Assembly (NCBI GenBank): GCA_004802645.1
Contig: SRKS01000005.1
Location: 1,488,001 to 1,552,000 of the forward strand
Direction: 5' to 3'
DNA length: 64,000 nt
Origin: Amesomyces nigricolor
Taxonomy: Eukaryota; Ascomycota; Sordariomycetes; Sordariales; Chaetomiaceae
How positions within the stretch are numbered: the stretch's first letter is position 1; every line of letters begins with the position of its first letter. Shown here piece after piece: positions 11,748 through 24,229 of this stretch. The translations under genes and the position numbers were made by a program. The notes beneath the pieces were generated by a model that ran no database searches, was not told the origin of the DNA, and was given only the letters and a program-made list of their open reading frames with translations.

Positions 11748-14700
11748 TTACTCCATGAACTCAAGCCCGGCCTCAAGTCTCCGGTCCACATATCCCAGCC
11801 CATACTTCTCCGGGTCCATGCAGATCGGACAATTCGCCACCAGCCCGTCGCTTCTATTCAGCCCAGGTTGATGTTCCCTTGCATCAAAGTACGGGTCTCC
11901 GTCGTCGTCTTCGTAACATACATCACCCTCGGCGTCCATCTCGGCGCGGTAACAGGCGAGCTGGAGGGCGTTGCACAAAGCACGGACGATGGGTAAAGTG
12001 GACATCTGGTGTCTGCCGAGTTCGGTGGAGATGTTCTCGTAAAATAGCGTCGTATTGTCGAAGGGGACGTCCTCCCGGCCATTGTCAGTCCCATGGAATC
12101 CGCCGGAATACAAGGCGGAATCTCTTGGATCCTGAGAGAGTTCTGCTGCTCTTCTTAGCCCATCCGCAGATATAGCGGGGTTGTAAGTTTGGAGAGTCTC
12201 CGGATCGCCTCCATCATGATGGCCCTGAGTGTAGCTCAGCTCGCCCACCTCTTCAGTTGTGTCCATCGGTTGCGTATTTCTGATTCTGATGCCGGACTTG
12301 CAATGCAGTGGTTTGCCTGCCATCGATTTGTGTCTTTCGATCATTCCTCTGGCCGACCAGGTAACGCAGTGATTCTCGCTCCATGTAGGGGCTTCATGGA
12401 CGACATTGTTTCTGCACTTGTCCGCATTTGGAAACAGAATCCGAAGCTCCCAAGGATTCCTGGGGTAAGTAGTGTCCATGTGAAGAATAATATGGAAGAG
12501 AATGCCTTCGACCTCCTGAAACCTTCATGTAAAATGCTCACCAAGCAAGACGATGGGCCGTATCGTCCACTAGCTCAACTGTGCTCTAGTCATTTTGCGG
12601 TAGGGAGAGACGTCCCATGAACATAGGAGAAGAAAATGCATCAGTGCACTCCGTTGTCTCCATTGAAGGAGGGACGGGTGACGATCAACATAGTAGTAAT
12701 CATCCAACTTTGAAGACCAATCGCCGAGTGACAGTAACTCCCCATGGCTAAAAAGGATTGCGAGGGCTTCAATGTGCCCATTCTCGGCGGCGAACTTAAG
12801 TGGTAATCTGAGGGCGAATAAAGGGAGTCGTATATCCATGGTATTGAGGGCTAGCATGATGTAGTCCAGGCAACCTGTGCTGCTTGCTGCGGATAATAGA
12901 TTTGGTTCAATGTATTGTAGTTTTCGGGTTTTCGGAAACCTGCGGTGCCAGTCCCAATCCCAATCTCCTTCAGCGCGCAGAAGGTTTACTGCGGCTTTGA
13001 GATGTTTTTTTGTTATCATGAGGGAAATACTTGTCAGTCAATTGCTCATGCGGTAGATCCGCGCCAGCACATAGTAGTATCCGGGTAGATTCCAGGTCAA
13101 AATTATGGAGCAGGTTGTTGACTGGGGTTCTATCTGTCGCACCACTACGCAAGGAATGGATAGCTAATTCAGCACCAAAATATCACCACCAGGATGGAAC
13201 TCAGAGGGTTGTTCAGATGTTGTTCGTTGATTGAGGAAAAACTCCCTCAGCTCGGCTGGGCCACGCAGATGGAAGTGAGGGGTAGATATGCGCCAACTCA
13301 GCGGTGGCTTATGCACCCTGCGGTTCGACACTATCACAGCCAAGAGCCCTTGATCAATTATCAGCACGAAGGACCGCAAAAACACCATGGGGGCCAGGCA
13401 GTTTGTTGAACGCGTCATACAGTTTTTGATCTGAGTTCGGATCACAACCAGCATTCAGGAGATACCGTAGGAGGGCCGCAGTCTTGCGTTTCCGAAGAGG
13501 ACTAGAAACTTGAGATGACCAATTCCAGGTCGCAAACTAGAGTGTTCAGAGAACTAGTCAGTAATCCGCTTTGCTATGGCATTTTCACAAAGCTCGTTTG
13601 GGAAGGCTATAATACTGACAAAGATTAAGCCACCTAGGTCGGAAGTATCATTGATGCTTGCGGCACCGCTTTCCATCAAGTGGTTGACCTGATCAAGGTC
13701 ACGGTTCGCACATGCGAGAAAAATCTCTGAATCGGGGTGTATGATGTTGCTTGACCGTACCCCAACTAGCATTGTTGGGGACAGCCAGGCGTTCGTCCCG
13801 ATCTGGATACTGAATTCGAATTCGGCGATTTTTGGACCCAAGAGGTTGAATCAAGTTCGAACTTTTGTCCTGATGATTTTCTGGTGCTGTTTTGACTGTG
13901 TCTCAACAACTGCACCGATGCCCATGCTTGCACACCTGCGAGCTCTCCACAAGGGCTGATTGTCACCAAAAGTCCAGGTTTGTTGGGCCAAGACCTTATT
14001 GAACTGTTCGGACAGGTCATTCTCTTCAGTATCGAGCGTACTGCTTTCCGTAGTTAAGCTTAAGGGACGCTGTGTAATGGTCTTCTCGTGTGACAAGTGA
14101 CCGTCTTTGAGACGCAGGCGAGGGGGCTCGCCAATAGTTCGTGCCTGTGCCATAATTATCAGGAGCCGAAAGGGCCCCCTGGAGGGACTATGCCCGCAAT
14201 TTCCTTACCGTCCCACCAGATAAGGTTTGCTGAAGACTCTGCATTGTTTCTGTGATCTCATGGGACTTCTGGAGCAAAGCGTGCCGAGTGACCTGGAGCA
14301 ATTGAAGCTGGCTCTGCAGGACCATCGACGTCTAGTCAAACAAACAATCAGCTATGATATGTTCGAGGCAAAAAGCAAGAAATAGTTAAATCAGTCTAGC
14401 CCATACCTCAGCAATCTTTTTGCGGGTATTGTCGTACTCTTCGGACGTGGTTTGTATGTACGATTGTACTTGAAACGAGACAGTCTCCAGAGCCGAAATC
14501 ATGGTCGTTTGGCTGGCAATAATTGCACGCATTGATGCCTGCTTCAACGTCAGAAGGTGACTGTATGTTTAACGTAGTTAAGTATGATGCATTGTCAGTG
14601 GTATCTCTCTGGTCGAATGAATGGGAATCAAACAGGACTTACGCCTGGACAACCTGAATGTATGCGCTCAAGTCATCTTCCGCTTCCGCAACCCCTTTAA

Positions 14701-15071
14701 GGATGCCAGAGGCCCTCGACTTGTTTAAGAGAGCCCACCGCATTCTGGTACTAAAGAACCAGTGGTCTCGGAACAGGGTTTTCAGCTTCTGGAACTGAGA
14801 AGCGCGTTCTTGCAATGCGACAACGAGGAGTGTACGGTGTGAAGCAGGTAGGAGTTGGTCCATGTTGTCGGTTGAAAGTTTCGACGCCGAAAGTTTTAAT
14901 CTGCTCGATAAAGGATTTCAGAAACTCGATTTTGGACGCGACGGGCTATAGATCCTGAGGAGCGTCGACATATGACTCCTAGAGGTCCTTGGCTGTTCTC
15001 GCTGACTTGGCGCAGAGACTCAACAGTTGTGTGATGGAGGCCGCGGCTCCGATTCCCGTGAGAGGATCCAT
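11748..15071 (-). pseudogene. Helo-like N-terminal / ankyrin-repeat protein, inactivated
   Basis: The minus strand starts at 15071 with MDPLTGIGAAASITQLLSLC, the beginning of the Helo-like fungal N-terminal domain found in STAND and ankyrin proteins. TAG stops interrupt it at 14979-14981 and 14946-14948, followed by a one-base shift before the next domain block (MDQLLPASHRTLLV at 14863). Later exons are clean and properly spliced: about 14410-14568 and 14212-14333 (coiled segments), then the exon beginning ARTIGEPPRLRLKDGH near 14150. A TGA at 13851-13853 cuts the next exon. Ankyrin-like units follow (FLACANRDLDQVNHLMESGA, STRILLCAGADLP, FAAENGHIEALAILFSHGE) in shifting frames. The last 244 codons (11748-12479) are open and contain CPICMDPEKYG. 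The ancestor was probably a self/non-self recognition-type protein; this copy cannot make it full length. Confidence 0.7.
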
Positions 15072-15377
15072 GGTCGTTGTCCGTGTAAGAGTTCGAATTG
15101 AAGCGGAAGATGGGGATTGCGGGGTTGACGGGAGGAAATAGGACGGTCCAGGGCGACGATGTCCATGGCTTTTGCCCACAGGTGGGGTGCCGCCAACCGC
15201 AGATGTGACAACAACCTGCAGCCTCACCGACAAATAGAATTGCTGGCCACTCGGTCCAGTCCATCAGGTGTGCCAAAGAACAGGCCATAACGTGACACGG
15301 CCACAGACTGCGCTTTGGATGGCAGATATACCAGTCATATTGGAACTGAGCAGCGCAGATAACACCTCCAACTATTA
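15072..15377. other. Short intergenic spacer
   Basis: Upstream of the ankyrin pseudogene and 3' of the next gene on the same strand. Nothing else is visible. Confidence 0.4.
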
Positions 15378-16693
15378 CTACAAAGCATGAGCAGGCAAAT
15401 GCGCCTGTGCCGGCAGCTGCTCAACCGAATACCCCCTCGAATACCTCAGCCCATCCAGCCGACCTCGTCCGTCATCCATCGACCTCTCCCCAAGCGACTT
15501 GCTCGAACCTGCCCTGCTGATATCCGGTAGTCCAATGCACGTCTCATCATCCTCCATCTCCCTCCCACGTCTCGACACAAACCTCGGATGTTCCTCCCCT
15601 TTCTGACTCCTCATATACGTCCCCGTCGCATCCCCTCCACCTGTCCGACTCATTCCACTCGGCCCCCCGTGCCTCACATAGTACCCCGACCTCGCGCCCG
15701 ACTTATTCTCCGTCAACGACACGCCCATCGCCCCCAGACACGCCTGCAACACGCCCTTCATGGCGGGCACACACGCCGCCAGCAACCCCAACTGCTGCTC
15801 CAGCGCGGTCCAAGTACAAATCGAAACGGACATAGCCCAAAAATCCCCCTTAAACTCCGGATTTCCATAATCCCTCAAAATCACCGTCTTCACAATACTC
15901 GACACACTCGCAAACAACCCCATCCCCATCAACACACACACAAACACCCTCTCCCTCAGTGGCCTATTCAACTTTCTCAGAAAAGTCGCCGGCGCCAGCG
16001 ACAGCAGTATATCCGTCGCGATATTAATCCCCGCGCCCGTATTCGCCACCGCCCTCTGCACCTCAAACGACACGCACTGGCCCTCGGCGGCAAAATTCCA
16101 CGCCTTCTCCAGCGGGCGGCAGCAGATGAGCAGGTTGAAGAAGACGTTGCCGACGCCGTAGATTGCGCAGACGCCCATGGTGGTGTACAGAAAGATGCGC
16201 CAGCCGAGGTGGCTGCCCTGGATGCGGAGGAGGGTCAGGGCGATGGAGATCTTGATGCACCCCATGGACAGGCCCCAGATGCCGATGGCGAGCCAGCTGT
16301 TCTTGCCGGCGAGGAGCGTGCGGGAGGCGGGGATGAGGCCGGGGGTCGGGATCATGGTGGGGAAGAGCATGGCCCAGTCGGTTATGGTGAGGATCTGGGA
16401 GGGGGTAGGGGTTAGGGGTGGAAGGGGTAGAAGGGGTGGAAGGGGGAGGGGGGAGGGGAGCGTACGAAGCCGAGGAGGATGAAGTAGTCGTCAGGACCGA
16501 CCTTCCAGACGGGTGATATGCGTTGGCGGATACGCGTGGCAAAGGCAATGGTGCCGAGGGCCATCAGCACGGTGGTGACGCCGATGTAGACCTGCGAGAG
16601 GTGGGCGGCATGTTCGGAGATGGGGAAGCCCTGAGAGGCCTGAGGGACGGCGGTGGTAGCCGCCGGGGCCGGGGCCGTGGTGGAGCTCGACAT
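15378..16693 (-). CDS. Fungal rhodopsin-type seven-TM membrane protein (Pth11-like GPCR class)
   Basis: Exons 16466-16693 and 15378-16394 on the minus strand, 414 residues. The 71-base intron has a GTACGC donor and joins YFILLGF to ILTITDWAM in phase 0. The fungal rhodopsin-domain hallmarks are present: GPDDYFILLGF in the second helix, WGLSMGCIKISIALTLLRI, CRPLEKAWNFAAEGQC in the second extracellular loop, NIATDILLSLAPATFLRKL, and a last membrane segment with SICTWTALEQQLGLLAACVPAM. A long Ser/Gly/Arg-rich cytoplasmic tail follows. Relatives include the host-surface sensing receptor Pth11 and many uncharacterised paralogues. The ligand is unknown and no CFEM domain is present. I chose the Met of MSSSTTAPAPA; an in-frame Met lies 19 codons upstream. 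Confidence 0.85.
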
Positions 16694-19567
16694 CGGCGTG
16701 GTGGTTAAGGTTCTTGGTCGAGAACAAGCGGGTCGCGAACTAAGATCCACGATTTGGGGCCAGGACTACTTTATGAAATGGGGAGTGGCTTTTCGACACA
16801 TGCCTCAGCCCAATATGCCGGGCTTCCAGTTTGGAAACGCCATGTTACCCTCACCATGGCAGTCCAGACGTAAATGTCCAGGGGTCATGTTTCCAGACCT
16901 AGCTTGCCGTTACCATCAGACAAGGTTGCGTCAAGAAAGAGGAAAGTCCCATCTTCCTGTGATGCACGTGTTTCGCGCCACCACAGGCGAAATTTCCCCC
17001 AGTTCGCAGATGATCTGATTTTCCGGCCCAAGGCGGCTCTCTCCGTGTCCAGGGAGTTGAGACAATATACCCCTGCGGGCATGCTCACGGCGTCTTTCGG
17101 TTAGCCTGGGGGGAGTCGAGGAGAGCAGCGGGCCGTCTCTCTCAAAGCCCGCTTCCGATGGGTGTCAGCTTGGCGACTGCGAGCTGGGCTCGAAGCCTCG
17201 CGGTGAGTGGCGGAAGGTGAGGATTCCTGAAAGTCGGAATAAGCTAGGTTTGACGTCTTCCGGGTCGAGGGAGGCCGGGGGGATGGCTCTGCGGCCAGGG
17301 GACGGGTAGCCCCTGGGGTCCAGACCATCGTTCCTCGCTTGCGGACCGCGTGGCGCTGTATTCCGCTGAGACAAGCTCACAAGGACTTTGACGAGTTCCT
17401 CAGAGAGCCAACACGGAAGCCGCAGATTTGTGAGATGAGACCAAGCCGAGAAGACGTGTGGCATCCAAGTGTCGAACTGGCCGGCAAATTGCAGGTTGCC
17501 ATTCGCTTCGACGGCACATCTTGATGGCAACGGAATAACAGCGGGCCGTCTCTGGCTCTGGTAAAGCTGCCCATTGGAGCGAATGTGACAAGGCTGGACA
17601 TTTGCGACGCCAAAAATGGGTTTCGACTGCCGGGACTCGGGACTCGGCGCTTTGGAAGTTGTGTGGTTGTTGTTGTTGCGAAAGCCTTGGTGGAGTGAAT
17701 TCGCGACTCTAGAAAGTGGAGTCCCCCACAAAAGCTTACCCTTGCCCTCCTGGATCCCCTGTCCATCTGCACCCATCATGCTTTTTCATCTCGTCAACCC
17801 CTGGCATCCCCCACCTCGACCGCTTGATCCTGGCTGACATGCGCCCCAGAATGCGCCTCACAGATCGGATGGGTCGATCTTTCTGCGAAGCTTCCAACAA
17901 AGCAAAGCGCCAGATCTTCCATCTCGATCTGATCAGACGATCCCATCGGTGCCTGCTGCCTGCATTCAAAGGAAAAAAGGGCAACACGCCATCACACTCC
18001 TCCCAACTGCATCTCGCTGCACCTCTTTGTCCATGGCGAATGGCTGCGCGAGGACGCGTCGGGGCTGGGTGGGATGGGCCCATCGGCCATCAGCCATCAG
18101 CCCTGGCTCGACTGCTTCAGTGGCTGGCCTCACACCGACATCGCTCCTTGCAAACTCCGGTTTGGAATCGACGTGCCGTCCGTACGGAACTCGCTTCAAC
18201 GTCTCGGAACCAGCGCGATGTCACCGAGAGTGCCACCGCAGCAGAGCATCTACCAAGTTCTGCGGGTGCCGTCTCCAACAGGAACCAACAACAATCCCGT
18301 CAGCCAGGTCGTCCCGACTCTCGCAGCGTTGCAACGCAAACAGCCACCTTCCCCCCTTGGGCATAACCCCTGGATCGGCTCTCCGCGTCTGTGTTCCTCG
18401 CCTCGACCCTAGCAAGCAAAGGGGTTCACCCCTGGCATTGCTACCCTCTCTTGCTCGACGGCTCGAAGCCGGTGCTGCCGCAGACACCAGAGGCGAGCTA
18501 ATGATGCACCTTCCCGGGGTTTACCATGGGCTGTTGGCATGGAGGCTGGTGGCAAAACCGCTCATAAAAACCCTTGGTTTATTTCGGGATTTAACCCGAG
18601 TTGAGATGACCAACTCTCCACCGGTCCCAAGCAAAATCTTGCCTTTCGCACGACTGCAATTGATGATAGCGAGCACGGACTAGCGCCTCGCCCGAAGTTT
18701 TGCCGGCCAGAAACCCATTCGCGTTCCCGGAGTGGGGCCGGCTCCGTAACGACTCCAAACGGCGCCGGAGACGGAGGCCGGAAGGCGTCGTTGCCCAATC
18801 TACTTAGTCACACCCCATCCGGTCCCTTCAGCTCGCTCCCCGCACAATCGCGATGGCGGTGAATTTTTGGCGCCAGGATCCCGTTCCCGGTTCGGAGACG
18901 CGAACCAACTGCGCCCAACCCTCGAGCCCTCGGTGTGCTGGCCTGGTGTCACGGCTGGCCGACCTTTGACTGCTTGGCTGACCCACCTGCTTGGACCCCT
19001 CCTCCTCTTCTCGATTTGCATCCAGACCCCGTACAGTCGAGTTGCTTCCTTTTCTTCTCTTCTTCAGCTTTAATTTTTCGATATATAGTAGTAATTTGGA
19101 GCGTTGTCCCCTGTCTTGCCTGCTTCTCGTCACAAAAGGGCGGAACAGGAACGAGAGACTAACGCTAACCCCAACCCTAAGATGTAATGGCAAAATTGTC
19201 CCGGTTAGAGTTCGGTTTACTACGACCTAGGCGCCCAGCGCAAATAGCAGGCCGTAATAGGTCGCGTCAGCGCTCCTAACTCTTACTCGCTGCCTTGCTA
19301 TAGACAGCTCCTTGCTTGTAGGACCGGTTCGAAAAATCTAGGGAAGATACTAAGCCAGTCAGCGGGTGCAGCATTGCCAGGTTTGTTCTCGCTGATCGTC
19401 CATGAAGCCGCGTGCTTGGCGGGGGTGCTGCGGCTGAAATCGGGCAGCCATTCGTAAAGAGGGGAACCCAGAAACTGGATCCTCGTGCCTAAGCCCACCT
19501 TCGAACCACACCAAAGCAGCGGATCACGATCTGACGGACCGAGATATACGTCCCCTTCCGCAGCAGA
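16694..19567. other. Long intergenic region before the NLR gene
   Basis: About 2.9 kb. Two longer open frames (17165-17779 minus, 17949-18683 plus) overlap antisense frames of similar length and have no domain, signal or splice support. A TTAGGG-like cluster on the reverse strand occurs near 19160-19180 (AACCCCAACCCTAAG). No gene is supportable. Confidence 0.45.
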
Positions 19568-22500
19568 ATGCGACACTTCTTACGCCGGCGGCCGAACGCC
19601 GAAGCAACCGGGCCGGCAGCTGAGCAGAACCCGCCGGAACAATCGGTTACGGGAGCTTCATCCTCGACCAAGACCTTCCCGTCAGGCATCAAGTTGCTTC
19701 ATAGCGCAGCATACGCCACCGTCGAGTACATGGACTTCTACTTCAAGTTACAGTCAAACAACTACTAACGATCTTTGTCTAGCATCGTCTTCGTCCACGG
19801 CTTAAATGGCGATCGTGAGAAGACGTGGACCGCCCACGATGCCTCCGAGCCGTGGCCGAAGGCCCTCCTCCCGTCCGAGCTTCCGACCGCGCGCGTGCTC
19901 ACGTTCGGATACGATGCATATGTGGTAGACTGGCTAAAAGGGGTATCGCGGAACCGAATTGGAGAACACGCGTATAAATTGCTGACGTCACTGGCGACGT
20001 ACCGAGAGAGGGACGAAACAGTAGGTAGTTCCCGCAGTTTATATGGCAGTAGGTTACGCTGACAGGCGTAGAACGAGCGACCTATAGTTTTCGTTTGCCA
20101 TAACCTCGGAGGGCTTGTTTGCGAAGATGTACGTATACATCTCTGGGTTTGATGAAGCGCGCTAATGATTATGGCAGGCGTTGGTAAAGTCGAGACAGCG
20201 GCCGGAGAAGTACCTCCAGAACATCGTTCAATCGACCCGAGGAATTGCCTTCCTAGGAACGCCGCACCATGGGGCAGGCCTGGCCCGATGGGCTGAGCTC
20301 CTGTTCCGTTATATCGGCCGTGTGAAGCAGACAAATACCGAAATTCTGGCAGTCCTCCGACGCGAGTCCGAAGTGCTCGCGCGGATTCAGGACAGCTTTC
20401 ATACGATGGTCAAGGCACGCATTACGGAGGGTCAAGGGCAGATTAATATCACTTGCTTCTTTGAGGAACTACCTCTGCCAGGCATTGGCCAAGTAGGCCT
20501 GAAAGTATAGTTTTTTAGTAGCTGGCTAACCAGTGGCACAGGTAGTGCCGCAGCACTCGGCAATCCTTCCGGGATACCTCCCGATCGGCATCCATAGTAA
20601 CCATAGGGACATGGCCAGATTTGTCTCTACTGACGACCCCGGGTTCACGGCTGTCTGCGGGGAGCTCCGCCAGTGGATCAAGGAAATAGGCACGACCGAA
20701 AGACATCACGGGTATCCACCCGCGTCGGACCATACTGGAAGGTCAGGAGATGGGCAGGATGGATGTACAAGCTCAGTCGTACAATGTAGGTAGAGCCACC
20801 GTACTACTGCTAGCTTAGACTAAACCGAATAGTTCTCGTACCATATACCAGCAATCTAGACTTTGTTGGGCGTTCCGACATCCTCGAACTACTGAAGAGC
20901 CAGCTCGGTCACAGGCAGCCTTCGACATGCGGCACATCGCAGCCGAGAGCGTGTCTCTATGGTTTGGGCGGCATTGGGTATTGGTAGTCGTTCCAGCTTT
21001 TGGTATATGATACTAATCGGCTCTAGGAAAACGCAGATTGCACTGGCGTATACGTTCTGGCTGCGGGAGACGTGCCCAGACGTATCAGTCTTCTGGGTCC
21101 ACGCAAGCAACACTGAGCGGTTCCGCCAAGCGTATAGTTTCCTCGCACAAGAATGCCAAGTCCCGGGCTATGATGACCCCAAGACCGACGTGCTGCCGTT
21201 GGTGAAGAGGTGGTTGGAGCGGAAGGATTGCGGCCGGTGGCTTATGGTAGTCGATAATGCCGATGATACGCAGCTTTTCTTCGGCCAGCAAGGGGAACCC
21301 GAGAACGGCAGTACACCAAGCTACGAGGGGAACCTTGGGCGGTACCTTCCCGAGTGCTCGCACGGCGCTATTCTTGTTACAACAAAGAACAAGCAGACGG
21401 GCTTGAAGCTGACCAAGGGAAAACACGCTACCGAAGTCGGCAAAATGAATGACGACGAGACAACCCAGCTACTTCGTACACGACTTAACGGAGTTGACGC
21501 CGCCTCCAGCGAATCCTCGGCGCTTTCTTCTCGGCTGGAACACCTACCTCTTGCCCTTGTCCAGGCGGCGGCATTCATCCAAGAGAACACCTTAACGATC
21601 TACGACTACCTTTGGCTCTTGGATAAGAGCGAGCAGAACGTCATCGATCTACTCAGCGAGGAATTCGAGATAGACGGGAGAGACCCAGGAACTCCTCGTG
21701 CGGTAGCCAAGACATGGATTCTCTCGTTCGAGCAAATCCAGCGGCAGAATACTTTTGCGGGCGAGCTCCTCTCGCTCATGAGCCTCTTCGACCGGCAGGC
21801 CGTCCCGTTGGAGTTCCTATCCCACTACAGCAAGCAGCAGGGCCAAGAGCAAAGGAGGGATATACAGCTCACGAAGGCGCTAGGCGTTCTCAAAGCGTTC
21901 AGTTTTGTTATTGAGGACATAGACCATAGGTTCGATATGCACCGCCTTGTGCAGTTAGTCACGCAAAGGTGGCTCAACAGCAAGGGGACGATGGGCCGAT
22001 TCGCGGAACAGGCGCTCTCGGTAGTATCGCAGGCTTACCCTTATGGCAATCATGAGAACCAGGCAATATGTAGCGCATTGCTTCCGCATGTGTATGCGGT
22101 ATTGAGACTTGAAAGCACTGGTGTGAAGGATGAGAGACTGGCAAGGGCATCACTTCTTCACTGTGTAGCCGGATTCTTCTCCTACCACGGGCAATGGAAT
22201 GAGGCAGAGAGGTTCCAGCTACAGGCAGAAGCGTTGCGAAGGGAGGTGTGGGGGCAGGAGCATCCCGACACGCTGACCAGTATAGCCAACCTGGCATCGA
22301 TATACCGGGAACAAGGCCGATGGAAGGAGGCCGAGTCGCTAGGGGTACAAGTGATGGAGACGAGAAAGAGGGTGCTAGGAGAGGAGCATCCCAAGACGCT
22401 GAACAGCATGGCCAATCTGGCGTCGACGTACTGGAACCAAGGCCGATGGAAGGAGGCCGAGTTGCTGGAGGTACAAGTGATGGAGACGAGCAAGACGTTA

Positions 22501-23466
22501 CTAGGAGAGGAGCATCCCAACACGCTAAACAGCATGGCCAACCTGGCGTCGACGTACCGGGACCAAGGCCGATGGAAGGAGGCCGAGTCGCTGGAGGTAC
22601 AAGTGATGGAGACGAGGAAGACGATACTAGGAGAGGAGCATCCCAACACGCTGACCAGCATGGCCAACCTGGCGTCGACATACTGGAACCAAGGCCGATG
22701 GAAGGAGGCCGAGTCGCTGGACACGCAGGTGATGGAGACGAGAAAGAGGGTACTAGGAGAGGAGCATCCCGACACGCTGAACAGCATGGCCAACCTGGCG
22801 TCGACGTACCGGGACCAAGGCCGATGGAAGGAGGCCGAGTCGCTGGAGGTACAAGTGATGGAGACGAGGAAGACGATACTAGGAGAGGAGCATCCCAACA
22901 CGCTGACCAGCATGGCCAACCTGGCTTCGACGTACTGGAACCAAGGCCGATGGAAGGAGGCCGAGTCACTAGGGGTGCAAGTGATGGAGACAAGAAAGAG
23001 GGTACTAGGAAAGGATCATCCCGACACGCTGACCAGCATGGCCAACCTGGCGTCGACGTACTGGAACCAAGGCCTATGGAAGGAGGCCGAGTCGCTGGAG
23101 GTACAAGTGATGGAGACGAGAGAGAGGGTACTAGGAGAGGAGCATCCCGACACGCTGAACAGCATGGCCAACCTGGCGGCGACATACCGGAACCAAGGCC
23201 GATGGAAGGAGGCCGAGTCACTAGGGGTGCAAGTGATGGAGACGAGAAAGAGGGTGCTAGGAGAGGAGCATCCCGGCACGCTGACCAGCATGGCCAACCT
23301 CGCTCATACCTGGAAGTGTCAGGCCCGCCTTGAAGATGCTCTAAACTTGATGAGGATCTGCTTCTATCGCCAGCAGCAAGTGCTAGGCCGAGATCATCCA
23401 GACACAGTCTCTACTCTCTTTGTTCTAGAACAGTGGCAGAAGCAGGACGGCAACACAAGATCTTAG
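19568..23466 (+). CDS. NLR-type STAND protein: alpha/beta hydrolase, NB-ARC, TPR
   Basis: Seven exons: 19568-19725, 19783-20020, 20072-20128, 20178-20492, 20542-20785, 20860-20977 and 21027-23466; 1189 residues, with every phase and splice site consistent. Residues 50-290 form an alpha/beta-hydrolase/PGAP1-like domain (VDIVFVHGLNGDREKTW, then GIAFLGTPHHGAGLARW). The expected nucleophile motif reads CHNLGG, with Asn143 where relatives have Ser. FVGRSDILELL leads into the NB-ARC: Walker A GLGGIGKTQ at about 371-380 (split by an intron), Walker B LMVVDNADD near 449, HLPLALVQAA, and an MHD-like FDMHRLVQ near 680. From about 809 there are eight almost identical 42-residue tetratricopeptide units plus one degenerate unit at each side. 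Such proteins act in fungal non-self recognition and cell death. The repeats are likely the sensing surface; the ligand is unknown. Confidence 0.9.
22321..23328 (+). repeat. Eight tandem 126-bp TPR-coding repeats
   Basis: Units begin with the codons for WKEAE at 22321, 22447, 22573, 22699, 22825, 22951, 23077 and 23203. Units 4 and 6 encode the same 42 residues. Differences cluster at a few codons: Gly/Glu/Asp after SL, Arg-Val/Thr-Ile/Thr-Leu before LG, Asn/Asp/Lys/Gly after HP, Asn/Thr before SM, and Trp-Asn/Arg-Asp/Arg-Asn before QG. This pattern means recent unit shuffling or homogenisation. Confidence 0.95.
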
Positions 23467-24229
23467 GGGACGATTTATGCTTTGGGGTAGTAATAATTTC
23501 AGCATATTAGTATCTTTTGCAGTATACTATCTCAGGTGTTCTTCAATAGTCATCATATATAGTCTATCGTATGGTGCTGTCTGATCCTATCTTTCCGAAC
23601 CTGCCGTTGCCGGCAGGCTATACGGCAACACGGTCAACCCTCATGACTATGTCCGACTTAGCGAATGGTACTAAGCTGCTTCCTACACGCGGCCGGGAGC
23701 CGTTTTTGGCTGTTGTTTCTTTCTTTCTTCTTTCTGTAGCTTGTTTATGCTCATCACTTGCTGGAAGCAGAAGTCTTGAATCTGGGAATCAGACAGAGTA
23801 CGTCGGTGCGTATGAGCATGCACGGTATAAGCGGATACATGTATAAATGTCCGTGCAATTTCGCTCTGTGAATAGAGGAAGATGTCTTCGCTAGACACTA
23901 TAACCGCCGACGCGGTGCGGAGTAGATCGGGCCGTTGGCAATCGTACCTGCTGCTCGGCGGTAACCTGCCGGTAGCGGTACTGGTGAATTGGCCGAGGTC
24001 GCTACGGTTCAAATAATCGCTGGTGGTCGGCAGGGTGGAGAAAGCAGGCAGCTGACGCAGCTGGGATCACGAGGACCTGATCGACGTGCTGGAGTGCCGT
24101 GAATGTCCAGCCCTATGTCCAGGCCTACGCCTGCGCGTAGCGGTCGGCGACGATATTAGTTTGAGGGAAAGGCTCTTTTGGGCCACCAAGGCGGGGAGGT
24201 CGCCCTCTGTTGCGGCCGAGGAAGTTCAG
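23467..24229. other. Intergenic, downstream of the NLR gene
   Basis: Short open frames only. No domain or repeat recognised. Confidence 0.4.

Noticed and set aside
17165..18683. Two 200-plus-codon open frames in the gap before the NLR gene
   Set aside because: Both overlap comparable antisense frames in GC-rich DNA. They have no recognisable domain, splice pattern or start context.
19160..19185. Possible internal telomere repeat
   Set aside because: Only one or two degenerate CCCTAA-like units; not an array.
21974..23333. Long open frames in other frames and on the minus strand across the NLR repeats (415, 361 and 245 codons)
   Set aside because: They are by-products of the 126-bp repeat: a unit length divisible by three without stops stays open in several frames. 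The plus-strand frame with NB-ARC and TPR motifs is the real one.
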